A stretch of DNA of 19,750 nucleotides from Ruminococcaceae bacterium UBA1734 (GCA_002315765.1 DCIE01000050.1:9402-29151), one strand, 5' to 3'. Positions 8,733 to 17,629 are shown, counted from the stretch's first letter. The notes: generated by a model not told the origin, from the letters alone. Numbers and translations: made by a program.

Positions 8733-9979
8733 TAAATGTACTCCTTTAATACCTCGGCAAAGGTTTGAATGACATACGCAACATCTTCATCCGTAAGCTT
8801 CGTATGAAGCGGAAGTGTAATCTCATTTTCAAATTTTGCATAAGCAACAGGGAAATCCTTAATATCAAACCCAAAGTTTTTATATGCCGTATGAAGCGGC
8901 AACGGCTTGAAATGAACATTGGTGCAAATACCCGACTCCGCCATTTTCTTTATAATTTCATTTGCCTGCTCACGATTAATTCCCGGAATTCTCGTAATAT
9001 ATAAGTGTCCCGAGCTCGTATGTTTATCCGTATAATGATTCAAAGTTTTTATGCCAAGCGGAACAAGCGCCGCATCGTATTTTTCAATGATTTCACGGCG
9101 GCGGGCAAGCATTTCAGGGTACCGTTCAAACTGGCCGAGCCCCACGGCGGCGGCAATATCGGTCATATTGCATTTATACCAAGTGCCGACAATATCATAT
9201 TCCCAAGCGCCAAGTTGGTCTTTGGCAAAAGCATCCTTGCTCTGCCCGTGAAGACTATAGAGCTGTATTTGATGATACATTTCGTTATCGTCTATTCCGT
9301 CAAAACGCTTCCAAGTGATTGCTCCGCCCTCTGCGGTAGAAAAGTTTTTCGTAGCATGGAAGGAAAAAGCCGTAAAATCCGCAATGCTTCCCACCGGCGC
9401 ACCCTTATATGAGGCACCGAGGGCATGAGCACCGTCTGAAACAATCGCTATTCTTCCGAGCGTATTCTGAAGAGAGGATGACGCTTTGAAAAGATTTTTC
9501 TTTTTCTTTACAATTTCAAATATTTTGTCATAATTGCAAGGAACGCCTGCAATATCTACCGGAATGATTGCTTTTGTATTCTCGGTAATCTCCGCTTCCA
9601 GCTTATCGTAATCCATCTCAACCGAACCGTCCGCCTCGGCGCAGTCCACCAACACAATTCTTGCACCTACATGGTTAATAACGGAAGCAGATGCAGTGTA
9701 TGTATAAGCACAGGTGATGACTTCGTCATTCGCACTGCCGCCGTTCTGTGAACCGATGCCGAGCAGTCGTAAAGCAAGTTCCAATGCCGCTGTAGCGGAA
9801 CCAAGACAGACACATCTCGGTGTCCCCTCTCCGTTGTAGTCACCGACAAATCCGGCAAGCTTCTTTTCAAGCAGCTTTGTCTTCGGTCCTGTGGTAATCC
9901 AACCCGAGCGAAGCACTTCGTTTACATATTTTATTTCAAGTTCCGAAATGTCCGGAAGTGTAAATTTAATTTCTTTCAT
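8732..9979 (-). CDS. DegT/DnrJ/EryC1/StrS-family PLP sugar aminotransferase
   Basis: This 415-residue fold-type I aminotransferase would convert a nucleotide keto-sugar to an amino sugar, usually with glutamate as donor. The PLP Schiff-base lysine is Lys211 in SFHATKNFSTAEGG, and the cofactor-pyridine aspartate is Asp182 in SDGAHALG. GSATAALELAL (60-70) binds the phosphate. SGWITTGP near 25-32 is typical of the N-terminus. Relative to the shortest family members it carries two small insertions (around 77-83 and 160-175), which also occur in a clostridial subgroup as far as I recall. The ATG is preceded by AAAGGAAG. No 4,6-dehydratase is present in the window to supply the keto sugar, so that enzyme must be elsewhere or in the unseen part of the cluster. 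Confidence 0.93.
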   Translation of the reverse strand: MKEIKFTLPDISELEIKYVNEVLRSGWITTGPKTKLLEKKLAGFVGDYNGEGTPRCVCLGSATAALELALRLLGIGSQNGGSANDEVITCAYTYTASASVINHVGARIVLVDCAEADGSVEMDYDKLEAEITENTKAIIPVDIAGVPCNYDKIFEIVKKKKNLFKASSSLQNTLGRIAIVSDGAHALGASYKGAPVGSIADFTAFSFHATKNFSTAEGGAITWKRFDGIDDNEMYHQIQLYSLHGQSKDAFAKDQLGAWEYDIVGTWYKCNMTDIAAAVGLGQFERYPEMLARRREIIEKYDAALVPLGIKTLNHYTDKHTSSGHLYITRIPGINREQANEIIKKMAESGICTNVHFKPLPLHTAYKNFGFDIKDFPVAYAKFENEITLPLHTKLTDEDVAYVIQTFAEVLKEYI

Positions 9980-10061
9980 ATTCTTCCTTTCGTGATGTGC
10001 CTGTCACAATGTTTTCTCTGATATTTGACTTCTTCTGTTAGGCCATGACATTTTTGCGGTT

Positions 10062-11336
10062 TTAACTATACAGCGGAATAAACAGCGGAAACAGGAAAAT
10101 GACCACCAAAAGTACGAGGATGTTGAGTAGCCATGTATAACGGAAATAGTCCGAAAACCGATAGCCTGCGACCAATGTCATTGCCGGCTGTGGACCTGCT
10201 AAAGGTGAACTGTAACTAAGACTTGCCGCAAACACGACTCCTATGACAAACAAGGATGAGTTGAGTCCCTGTTTCGCACAAACCGATAACGCTATCGGTA
10301 AAGTTATTGCAACCGCAGAAGTGTTGCTGACAAAGTTGCTGACAATCATAGTAACGATGACGAATACAGCAAAAATCCAAATAGAAGAAAGACGAGAAGT
10401 GACATATTTCGTCAAAGCATCGCCAAGCAGTTCTACCGCACCGCCCTTTGTAATGCCCGTGGCAATGCCTAAGCATCCCGCAAGCATAAACAAAACAGAC
10501 CAATTCATCTTTTTGTCGATGCTCTTACAGGAAACGCATCCGGTTATAATACAAAGAACCGCGCCCATCACTGCTGTCAGTGACACATCAATCCATCCGC
10601 CCACAAAGAAAACTATCATTGCGGTCAAAATGACTGCCATAATAATCATATTTTTCTTATCATATTTCCGCGTGTCTTCCGGTTGCAAAGCCGCTTCCGA
10701 TTCACCGTTTGTTCTGTTGCCCCAAATTTTCTTTCCCAGCGGATAACCGATAAACATCACATACAGCATAAACACGACAAACAAAAGAAAACCCGGCAAT
10801 GTCAAATCAAACATATTAAGCTTCGTTATGTTCATTTCGGAAAGAATGCCGTTTGCCATTAACTGCGGCGTTGAACCTATCAAGGTACTGGCGCCGCCGT
10901 ACATTACCGCCATTGCAATGGGCAATGTCACATTCATTCGATTCATTTTTTTATTCGCTTGCGATATTTCGCCGATAAGCGGCAAAAAAATGGCAAGCAC
11001 CGCAGTATTGGATAAAAATGTAGCTAAAAGTGCCGCCGTAGAGCCCACCAATAAGATAAATATTCTTTCATTATGCCTTGATATTTGAACGGCTTTTTTA
11101 CCGATTAAATCGGCAAGACCTGTCTCTGATACTGCAATTCCGACAACCATCATTCCGAATATCAGGATAACGGTAGAGTTAGCAAAGCCCGAAAATGCTT
11201 CTTCAAGCGAGCATATTCCGAATATGACGAACAAGGCACAACCGAGTACTGCAGTTACCGAGCCTGGAATGAGTCGGCTGACAAATAAAACAATAGTGAC
11301 AACAAAAATGATGATACTGATAATTTGTGAAAACAT
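10062..11336 (-). CDS. SLC13/DASS-type anion permease
   Basis: This 424-residue polytopic membrane protein is of the SLC13 (divalent anion:Na+ symporter)/ArsB-like ion transporter group. It has about ten to twelve hydrophobic segments and a hydrophilic central loop (about 205-228). Both inverted-repeat halves carry the diagnostic Ser-Asn-Thr motif: FLSNTAVLAI (SNT at 109-111) and FVSNTSAVAI (SNT at 337-339). GGASTLIGSTPQ (147-158) and SYSSPLAGPQPA (374-385) form the paired substrate-site hairpins. Family substrates include dicarboxylates, citrate and sulfate; which one applies here is not visible. The ribosome binding site is AAAGGAA. It is separated by 110 bases from the acyl-activating gene before it. 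A weak TTGACT-N18-GATGAT element lies near 11418-11446, so an extra internal promoter is possible but unproven. A transporter for small carboxylates is unexpected in a glycan operon. Confidence 0.88.
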   Translation of the reverse strand: MFSQIISIIIFVVTIVLFVSRLIPGSVTAVLGCALFVIFGICSLEEAFSGFANSTVILIFGMMVVGIAVSETGLADLIGKKAVQISRHNERIFILLVGSTAALLATFLSNTAVLAIFLPLIGEISQANKKMNRMNVTLPIAMAVMYGGASTLIGSTPQLMANGILSEMNITKLNMFDLTLPGFLLFVVFMLYVMFIGYPLGKKIWGNRTNGESEAALQPEDTRKYDKKNMIIMAVILTAMIVFFVGGWIDVSLTAVMGAVLCIITGCVSCKSIDKKMNWSVLFMLAGCLGIATGITKGGAVELLGDALTKYVTSRLSSIWIFAVFVIVTMIVSNFVSNTSAVAITLPIALSVCAKQGLNSSLFVIGVVFAASLSYSSPLAGPQPAMTLVAGYRFSDYFRYTWLLNILVLLVVIFLFPLFIPLYS

Positions 11337-11446
11337 ACACTTTTCCTTTTTTCAATCTTTTATCCGCTTGCTAAAACGGATATATGCGGCAAAACCCGAC
11401 AACTTACCTTTCTGAAATCATCAAATATGTCGACAACACAAGTCAA

Positions 11447-13957
11447 TTACGAACGGTATGCTTTTCTGTCAAGCTTGCCGTTATAGGTTTTTTTCAGTTC
11501 GTCAACCACCGTAATTTTTTTCGGAACACGGTATGCTTCCACTTTGTTCTTGATAAAACCAATCAAATCATCCGGGCTGAAATCAGGTCCCTTCGGAACC
11601 ACCAATAGCTCCAAATATTCGGCACCGTTTTTATCCTGTGTTTTTATGAGTATGGACTCCTGTACCGTTCCGCTTTTGTCGGCAACCGCTTCAATTTCAA
11701 GAGGTGATGTTTTATATCCGCCGATATTGATGACATCATCGGCTCTTCCGGCAAAATGCAGGCAACCGTTCTCGTCGTAATAGCCGAAATCCTTTATAAC
11801 AATGTAATCGCCGTCACGAACGCTTTGTGTAAGCTCAGGTTCATGATAGTATCCCACCATATTCATAGGGCTCTTTGTGGATATAAGACCAATCTTGCCG
11901 GGTTCCCTTGTAAGCTCACCGTTTTCGAGCTTAAGTTTTACTTCTGTAAACAGAGCGGGAAATCCGACATTGGTTTCTTTGCACTCATCCATCAGTGCCC
12001 AGAACACCGAACCCGTTTCAGAGGTTCCGTAAGAGTTCCATAATCTCGTTTTCGGAAAAACAGTCAAAGCCATCTCCAAATCCGTTTCGGAAAGAGGAGC
12101 ACCTGCCATGGCGATATAATCAATTTCGCCGAGTCCCATCTCATCCTTATACATCATAAGAATACGCAAGATTGCAGGCGGAATACATACGGCAGTGACA
12201 GGATTCTTTTTGACAAGTTCTGCAAGAGCGGATATATCGTTATTGAAGCTTTCAAGCACCGCTGTCTGCCCATATGCCAAAATATAATGCATATTTCTGA
12301 TTCCCCAAGTATGATTCAAAGGGGACAATATCAGTTGCACCTCGTTATCTTTGGTTTTTGTAAATTTTGCCTCTGCATATGCTTCATAAGCAAACCGTTT
12401 ATGATTGACAAGTACCCCTTTTGACTTTCCCGTCGTTCCGGTGGTAAAGAGAATTTGTGACGGTTCATCCACAGAAGGGAACGAAAGTGCGAAATTAGGA
12501 ATTTCAATGCTTTGGTTTCTATTCTGCTCCAGTATGTCAAATGTTACGGATTTATCATATTTGACCGCTTTGCCGCTGATAACAAGCTTAGACTCAGTTT
12601 CGCCGGCAATTTCAAGTATTCTTTCCTCGCCCACTTCTTTTTCCACGGGAACCGCAATTGCCGAAAGCAGGTGGCCGGCATAATATGCCGCAATATACCG
12701 CACATCACAAAGTGCCTGCAAGACAACTCTGTCGCCCTTCTTAACGCCGAATTTTTTGAATTCTTCGCTATACGCATAAATCATAGTGCAAAGTTCACGG
12801 TAGGTTGTCTTGGTGGTTTCGGTGATAAGTGCAACCTTATCGGGGGTTTTTATTGCGTTTTCAAAAATACGCTCGACAATCGGCTTGTTTGTATCTTCAA
12901 TATCAAGCTCTAACGGCTTTCTCTCCGAAGCCGATGCAATGCCGTTATTCTCTTCTGTTTGTGTCTTTTTTGCACCGTCATTCTTTTCGAGCTGTTCCAA
13001 TAAAGAGGCAATGGTACCGATGCTGTAAAACTTTTGTCCATTCAGTTCGCTTGACGGAATTTTCACGCAAAACGCCGATTCCAATTCCACAATCAATGAC
13101 ATAAACGAAAGAGAATCAATACATTTACATCCGAGCAAATCCTCCTGATGCGTGATATCTTCATCGTAACCGAGAGACTTAAACACATCGCAAACTTTTT
13201 TTACAGCTTCTTTAGATGCTTCCGCTTCGTTGCTTTCAGATTCGGCGGTAATATCGCTGTAATACTTTTTAAATGTCGCTTCTCTGGTCGTTTCGTCTAA
13301 GTACCAATATACCCCCGTCATGATTTCTTTATCCATCGAGGGTGCAACCATTCCTCTCGGAGAAACAACGCCCTTCACTTTGGCGCCGTATCCGATAATA
13401 GCACCGTCACCGATAACACTTCCCTGAAGAATGGATGATCTCTCACCGATCCATACATGCTTACCGATTACAATCGGTTCGGTTGTGGTAGTTAAATGCT
13501 TCGGATTTGTCCCCGACGGATGGGATGTAGTATCTCTTAGCCGTACAAAAGTGCTTATGCCCGTGCCTTCCCCGATTGAAATTGAGTCTTTGCAAGTGAT
13601 TTGGGCTCCTGCAGACAGCAAAAAATTACCGTCAATCGTGACAACACCGACACTGTCCAAACAAGCCCCGGCTTGAAATAAAGCTTCTCCGTTGATAATC
13701 AGTTTTCCTCTTTCAAATAAACATAAGGAACTCTTTGCATTCGCATTTTGTACGAGTGGTTTATTGAAAATCAAATTGCCGTTTAATATAAGCTCCGTAT
13801 CTCTTGCAAGGTAAATTTTCCCGTTCCCAAACGGAATAATATAGCACCCTTTTGAGCGATGAACCTGTTTTTTGAAAAAGTTATATTTTATAAATTGGAA
13901 TATATTAAATCTGGACACCAACCAAATACGGTGTAATATCAGTTCTGATTTGTACAT
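11447..13957 (-). CDS. Three-domain protein: LbH acyltransferase - acyl carrier protein - adenylate-forming enzyme
   Basis: This 836-residue fusion has three parts. Residues about 40-215 are a left-handed beta-helix O/N-acyltransferase (VIGKHVWIG and GSVIGDGAIIGYGA hexapeptide turns) with a likely catalytic His146 in RDTTSHPSG. Residues about 250-325 are an acyl carrier domain with the phosphopantetheine-attachment Ser282 in CIDSLSFM. Residues about 360-836 are an ANL adenylation domain: P-loop TTGTTGKSKG (505-514), NSYGTSETGS (641-650), hinge GRADD (737-741), GGYKTSPLEIE (746-756) and catalytic Lys828 in NGKLDRK. The A4 region reads SPLNHTWG, the acyl-CoA-synthetase form, without the Asp that holds the alpha-amino group in peptide-synthetase domains. 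The inferred activity is to activate a carboxylic acid, load it on the internal carrier and transfer it to a sugar. AGAGGA precedes the ATG. The acid is unknown. Confidence 0.9.
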   Translation of the reverse strand: MYKSELILHRIWLVSRFNIFQFIKYNFFKKQVHRSKGCYIIPFGNGKIYLARDTELILNGNLIFNKPLVQNANAKSSLCLFERGKLIINGEALFQAGACLDSVGVVTIDGNFLLSAGAQITCKDSISIGEGTGISTFVRLRDTTSHPSGTNPKHLTTTTEPIVIGKHVWIGERSSILQGSVIGDGAIIGYGAKVKGVVSPRGMVAPSMDKEIMTGVYWYLDETTREATFKKYYSDITAESESNEAEASKEAVKKVCDVFKSLGYDEDITHQEDLLGCKCIDSLSFMSLIVELESAFCVKIPSSELNGQKFYSIGTIASLLEQLEKNDGAKKTQTEENNGIASASERKPLELDIEDTNKPIVERIFENAIKTPDKVALITETTKTTYRELCTMIYAYSEEFKKFGVKKGDRVVLQALCDVRYIAAYYAGHLLSAIAVPVEKEVGEERILEIAGETESKLVISGKAVKYDKSVTFDILEQNRNQSIEIPNFALSFPSVDEPSQILFTTGTTGKSKGVLVNHKRFAYEAYAEAKFTKTKDNEVQLILSPLNHTWGIRNMHYILAYGQTAVLESFNNDISALAELVKKNPVTAVCIPPAILRILMMYKDEMGLGEIDYIAMAGAPLSETDLEMALTVFPKTRLWNSYGTSETGSVFWALMDECKETNVGFPALFTEVKLKLENGELTREPGKIGLISTKSPMNMVGYYHEPELTQSVRDGDYIVIKDFGYYDENGCLHFAGRADDVINIGGYKTSPLEIEAVADKSGTVQESILIKTQDKNGAEYLELLVVPKGPDFSPDDLIGFIKNKVEAYRVPKKITVVDELKKTYNGKLDRKAYRS

Positions 13958-13999
13958 ACTTTTTCCTCTTTTCGGTGATTAAATTCTGAACGCCTCGTC

Positions 14000-15415
14000 T
14001 TATAAAAAATTGTCTTCCAGCGGGAACATAGGTCTTTGAATCCTCGTCAGTCCCATATCCTCGAGGCGTTCGGTGGAGCTGCCGGGGGTAAATGCAAGAA
14101 TTGAACGCTCCGCCGTCTTTGCAAGCTCCGGAAACAAGTAGCCCAGCTTGACGACCACAATATGATACTTCGTACAGTCAAGTCCTGCGGATGCAAAGAT
14201 ATCCGGCCGACAGAAGGCAGCACGATTTTTTGTAATGACCACCGTCATATCACCGCAGTCAAGCGTGGCAGAAGGCCCTGCGTTATCATATTGGTAGGAA
14301 ATAATATCGCCGCGGTGGATGAGTCTGCCGGTAATCACCGCCGATTCGCTTCTTTTGTCGAGAGAACCACCCACCGTTAATTCCAGTATGTCTCCGATTT
14401 CGGCACGGTAACAGCGTTCGCACGCCGCCGCATCCATGATTCCGGCAATCAAAACGCCCTTTGCACCTGCTTTTTGCAGGCGATTTATAAGGAATGCGTT
14501 GTCACCTGCCGCACCTGCCGTGGTATTGTCGCCGGAATCGGAGAGGAAAACCGTCTGCTCCGTCGCCTGCATAGCGCGGCGGATAGCTTCATTCGGTTCC
14601 AGTGCCTCGGTCATAAAACGAAAATCATGGCGAGCATCCCAAAACATTTTTGCCAATTTATCGGCACACTTTTTCGCAAGTGCAGTGTCGGATTCATGGG
14701 TAACAACAAAATTCGGTCCCATATACGGCTCGTCAATCCACGGTTGACCGTTAAAAACCTGTGCGCAGAGCATTCCCGGAACGGTGCGTTCCATCTCCTC
14801 CGCCGCTTCCATAATGCTTTTCAGCGGCTCCTGCGCCGTCTGTACCGCATCTCCTTCAATAACAACCGGGCAACGCGAAATCTGCGGTTTCGGCAAAATC
14901 TGCTTCTTTATCATCGTAAACAAAGCTCGCATGGCACGCTGTTGAGTGGCTTCACGGTCGCAGTGCGGTGCCGTGCGGAAGCCCGTCACATAATTGGCAA
15001 GCAGTGGGATTTCATCGCTGTTGTCCGCATGGAAATCCATCGCTACGGCAATAGGAATATTAAAGCCGATTTTCTCCCTAATCATGCGTAAGAGGTATGC
15101 TTCCCCTGAGCCGATTTCCTCCACGCACATTGCACCGTGCAGATACAGCCACACACCGTCCAAACCTTCGGTGGGAAGGCCGTCAGCAATCTCGTGTGCC
15201 AAACGCAGATAGTCTTTTTTTACCACCGCACCACCCGGAAGGGCATGGGCATAAATTGTAGGAACAACCTCACAGCCTTCTTCCCGCAGTAGCTCCGCAA
15301 CAGCGACCTTTTCGTACATGGCAGTCCCTGCCGCGTAGTCAAAATCTTCAAAGCTCGTATGAACCGGGGTCAGACTGTTTCCTTCGCACTGTAAAGAACC
15401 GATGGCAATTCTCAT
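14000..15415 (-). CDS. M81 family metallopeptidase (MlrC-like)
   Basis: This 471-residue protein is related to microcystinase C (MlrC; N-terminal DUF1485 plus C-terminal MlrC domain). Candidate metal-site motifs are YLHGAM (residues 91-96), DFHAD (127-131) and PHCD (150-153). The C-terminal domain begins near 285 with the signature DSGDNTTAGAAGD (293-305). There is no signal peptide, so it should act in the cytosol. MlrC hydrolyses small linear peptides; most M81 proteins have no proven substrate. GGAGG stands seven bases before the ATG. It lies 22 bases after the epimerase and 42 before the acyl-activating fusion, so it is part of the operon. It is visibly richer in G+C than its neighbours, which hints at a separate origin. 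A hydrolase or amidase acting on the same acyl or peptide group as the neighbouring enzymes is a guess. Confidence 0.88.
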   Translation of the reverse strand: MRIAIGSLQCEGNSLTPVHTSFEDFDYAAGTAMYEKVAVAELLREEGCEVVPTIYAHALPGGAVVKKDYLRLAHEIADGLPTEGLDGVWLYLHGAMCVEEIGSGEAYLLRMIREKIGFNIPIAVAMDFHADNSDEIPLLANYVTGFRTAPHCDREATQQRAMRALFTMIKKQILPKPQISRCPVVIEGDAVQTAQEPLKSIMEAAEEMERTVPGMLCAQVFNGQPWIDEPYMGPNFVVTHESDTALAKKCADKLAKMFWDARHDFRFMTEALEPNEAIRRAMQATEQTVFLSDSGDNTTAGAAGDNAFLINRLQKAGAKGVLIAGIMDAAACERCYRAEIGDILELTVGGSLDKRSESAVITGRLIHRGDIISYQYDNAGPSATLDCGDMTVVITKNRAAFCRPDIFASAGLDCTKYHIVVVKLGYLFPELAKTAERSILAFTPGSSTERLEDMGLTRIQRPMFPLEDNFL

Positions 15416-15437
15416 AGCTGTACCTCCGTGTATTCGT

Positions 15438-16373
15438 TTAAACGCAATTGTTTTTATACCATTCCATATATTTGTTTAAGCCATCCTCAAGAGAAACGGC
15501 TGCTCTAAAGCCCAAAATTTGTTCTGCTTTTGCAGAGTTTGCCTTACAATGCATTACATCGGCAGGTCTCTCCGGCTCATACTTTATGCCCACATTTTTG
15601 CCTGCGATTCTTTGCATTGTCTCAGCCAGCCAATTTATTGTCACGCTTGTTCCGCTTCCGAGATTGTAAACATCCGTACCGTTTTTACTTGAAGCCGCTA
15701 TCAGATTTGCATTCGCAACATCGTCAACATTCAAAAAATCCCTTGTTTGAGTTCCGTCACCGTATATTATAATCGGTTCCCCTGCGTAGATTCTCTCGGC
15801 AAATATCGGAATGACATTCCCATAAAGGTCAAAACGCTGATTGACACCGTAAATATTAAAGTAACGCAGGCAAATGCCGGTGATGTCATACAATCCGCTA
15901 TAAGCCAGTATCATCTTCTCGGCAGCCAGTTTACTTACTCCGTAAGGAGAATCTGCATTCTGGGGATGGTTTTCGTCTATTGTCGGTGTCACTAATTCCC
16001 CGAACATTGCCGCTGACGAAGAATATACAATTCTATGTACCCCATGTTTTTTCATAGCTTCAAGGACATTGATTGTTCCGATAAGATTCGTTTGTGAATC
16101 TAATTGAGGGTTATCAAGTGAACGCTGTCTGCCTACACTTGCGGCAAGATGAAACACCACATCGACACCGTCCATCACCTTATCGAGAGATGCTTCCTGT
16201 GTGACATCACCGTCTGAAAATGAAACAGCACCACTGTGCATATAATCATTGATATTTTCTAAATATCCCGAGGATAAATTATCAATAACCCGAACATCAT
16301 ATCCTCTCTCAACTAATAGTTTAACAATGTTCGAACCGATAAAACCGGAACCGCCGGTAACCAAAGCTCTCAT
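15438..16373 (-). CDS. NAD-dependent epimerase, UDP-hexose 4-epimerase-like
   Basis: This 311-residue extended SDR enzyme acts on nucleotide sugars in the cytosol. The NAD-binding GGSGFIGS is at residues 7-14. The catalytic YGVSK (Tyr144, Lys148) is preceded by SSSAAMFGE (118-126). The absence of the Asp-Glu pair seen in 4,6-dehydratases (STDEVYG) argues for an epimerase (GalE or WbpP type). GDGTQTRDF and VDDVANANL further on are typical of the sugar-binding half. The start is preceded by AAAGGA and lies 16 bases after the first glycosyltransferase. It would supply a galacto- or N-acetylgalactosamine-configured UDP-sugar for the glycan. The gene symbol galE is not assigned because the substrate is uncertain. 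Confidence 0.9.
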   Translation of the reverse strand: MRALVTGGSGFIGSNIVKLLVERGYDVRVIDNLSSGYLENINDYMHSGAVSFSDGDVTQEASLDKVMDGVDVVFHLAASVGRQRSLDNPQLDSQTNLIGTINVLEAMKKHGVHRIVYSSSAAMFGELVTPTIDENHPQNADSPYGVSKLAAEKMILAYSGLYDITGICLRYFNIYGVNQRFDLYGNVIPIFAERIYAGEPIIIYGDGTQTRDFLNVDDVANANLIAASSKNGTDVYNLGSGTSVTINWLAETMQRIAGKNVGIKYEPERPADVMHCKANSAKAEQILGFRAAVSLEDGLNKYMEWYKNNCV

Positions 16374-16389
16374 TATTTATTTCCTTTCA

Positions 16390-17619
16390 TTAACAACATC
16401 CGTTTTTAATTGCTTCAATGAAGGCATCCGGTGTGTCGTCCCAAAATTTTGCGCTTATTGTTTTATAGTCTATTGATATACGCTTTTCAGTCAATTCAAA
16501 AACCTGTTCTCGTATTTTATCCCAATCCGTATCCTTTTCATCTAAGGACAGCCCAAGCGGATATACGGAAAACATTTCCCGGTCTAATGTACTCCCGTTT
16601 GAGACGGTCGAAATAATCGGTTTGCAATATCCGAGATACTCGATAATCTTACCCGGAACAGCATTCTCAATTGTATTTCCGATATTCACCAAGATATCTG
16701 CCTGCTCCAAAATCTTCATCATTTCATCATGAGAAATCTTATCGTGTAGAACGATATTGGAGCAATTACCGATATAGTTCTGTATCCACTTCTTTGAAGC
16801 GGGGGTGTAAATGTCAAAAACAATTTCGGGTATATGCTTAAATACCTCAATAATATATTGAGGATTGCGAATATCCGGCCACAAGGAACCGGCGAATACG
16901 GCGTGCAGCGGAGAATGAGGAGAAAAGCCGGATACAGACCGATTCTCTAACAGCGGTGCTCCCAATAACCTTATCTTACCGTCTACTAAATTCGGATAAT
17001 ATTTTTCGTAATGACTTCGGTGTTCCTTTTTTGTAACTACCAAAGAAGATGCATCAATAATCTTTCTTTCTAATTTCAGTGTCTTTTGAAATGATTTTTC
17101 GAGCGAATAAAAACGATGCTTTCTTCCATCCACAAAAGGGTCTAAAAAATAGGGTATCAGTCGAATTTTCGGATGCTTCTTACAAAATAAATATGCAGAA
17201 TATACTCCGTCAATCGGATAAGCAACACTTACTACGGTATCAAACCGAAAAACCGCATGCACCTTTTCTAAGGCATTCAAAATATTTCGATTCAAATGAT
17301 AAGTATTAAGCGGATAATTATCTGTCCCCTCCAAAAATTCCGATTTGCCGAAGAAAAATTGTATTACCTGCAAAAATCTCTTTTTGAAAGGACCGCAATG
17401 GGGTATTTGCATCGAGATATTTTTGTGAAATGCGGTCTTATAATGATAATTTATAATTCCTTTTGCCTCATTCATCCATGTATCGCCATATTGCGCCGCA
17501 GTCAGGCAACGAATCTCGTACCCTTGCTTTTGCATGGAAGTCATTATCTTTTCGCAACACAAACCGTTTGATGTAATATCGGGGTAATAATTATCAAACA
17601 TAAACAGTACTTTTTCCAC
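16390..17619 (-). CDS. GT-B (GT4-like) glycosyltransferase, first gene of operon
   Basis: This protein of about 409 residues has a GT-B appearance: an N-terminal VLFMFDNYYPD strand with a glycine-poor loop, a second domain starting near AGSLWPDIRNP (243-253), and a C-terminal VPGKIIEYLG (321-330) in the donor-binding position. It is a divergent GT4-like enzyme; the usual EX7E motif is weak, so donor and even activity are less certain than for the other glycosyltransferases. Start choice: a TTG at 17640 lies before the Shine-Dalgarno sequence and cannot use it. The GTG at 17617-17619 has GGAGG (17630-17634) ten bases upstream; an ATG at 17601 is too far from it. It is the first structural gene after the leader hairpin. 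Confidence 0.83.
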   Translation of the reverse strand: MEKVLFMFDNYYPDITSNGLCCEKIMTSMQKQGYEIRCLTAAQYGDTWMNEAKGIINYHYKTAFHKNISMQIPHCGPFKKRFLQVIQFFFGKSEFLEGTDNYPLNTYHLNRNILNALEKVHAVFRFDTVVSVAYPIDGVYSAYLFCKKHPKIRLIPYFLDPFVDGRKHRFYSLEKSFQKTLKLERKIIDASSLVVTKKEHRSHYEKYYPNLVDGKIRLLGAPLLENRSVSGFSPHSPLHAVFAGSLWPDIRNPQYIIEVFKHIPEIVFDIYTPASKKWIQNYIGNCSNIVLHDKISHDEMMKILEQADILVNIGNTIENAVPGKIIEYLGYCKPIISTVSNGSTLDREMFSVYPLGLSLDEKDTDWDKIREQVFELTEKRISIDYKTISAKFWDDTPDAFIEAIKNGCC

Positions 17620-17629
17620 TAACAGCGTT

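Noticed and set aside
11355..11400. Six-base inverted repeat (TATCCG/CGGATA) between the fusion gene and the transporter as a terminator
   Set aside because: The stem is short with a ten-base loop and no T-run follows it in the direction of transcription.
14474..15091. 205-codon plus-strand open frame opposite the M81 gene
   Set aside because: It is a shadow of the GC-rich M81 gene on the opposite strand, with no ribosome binding site or family resemblance.
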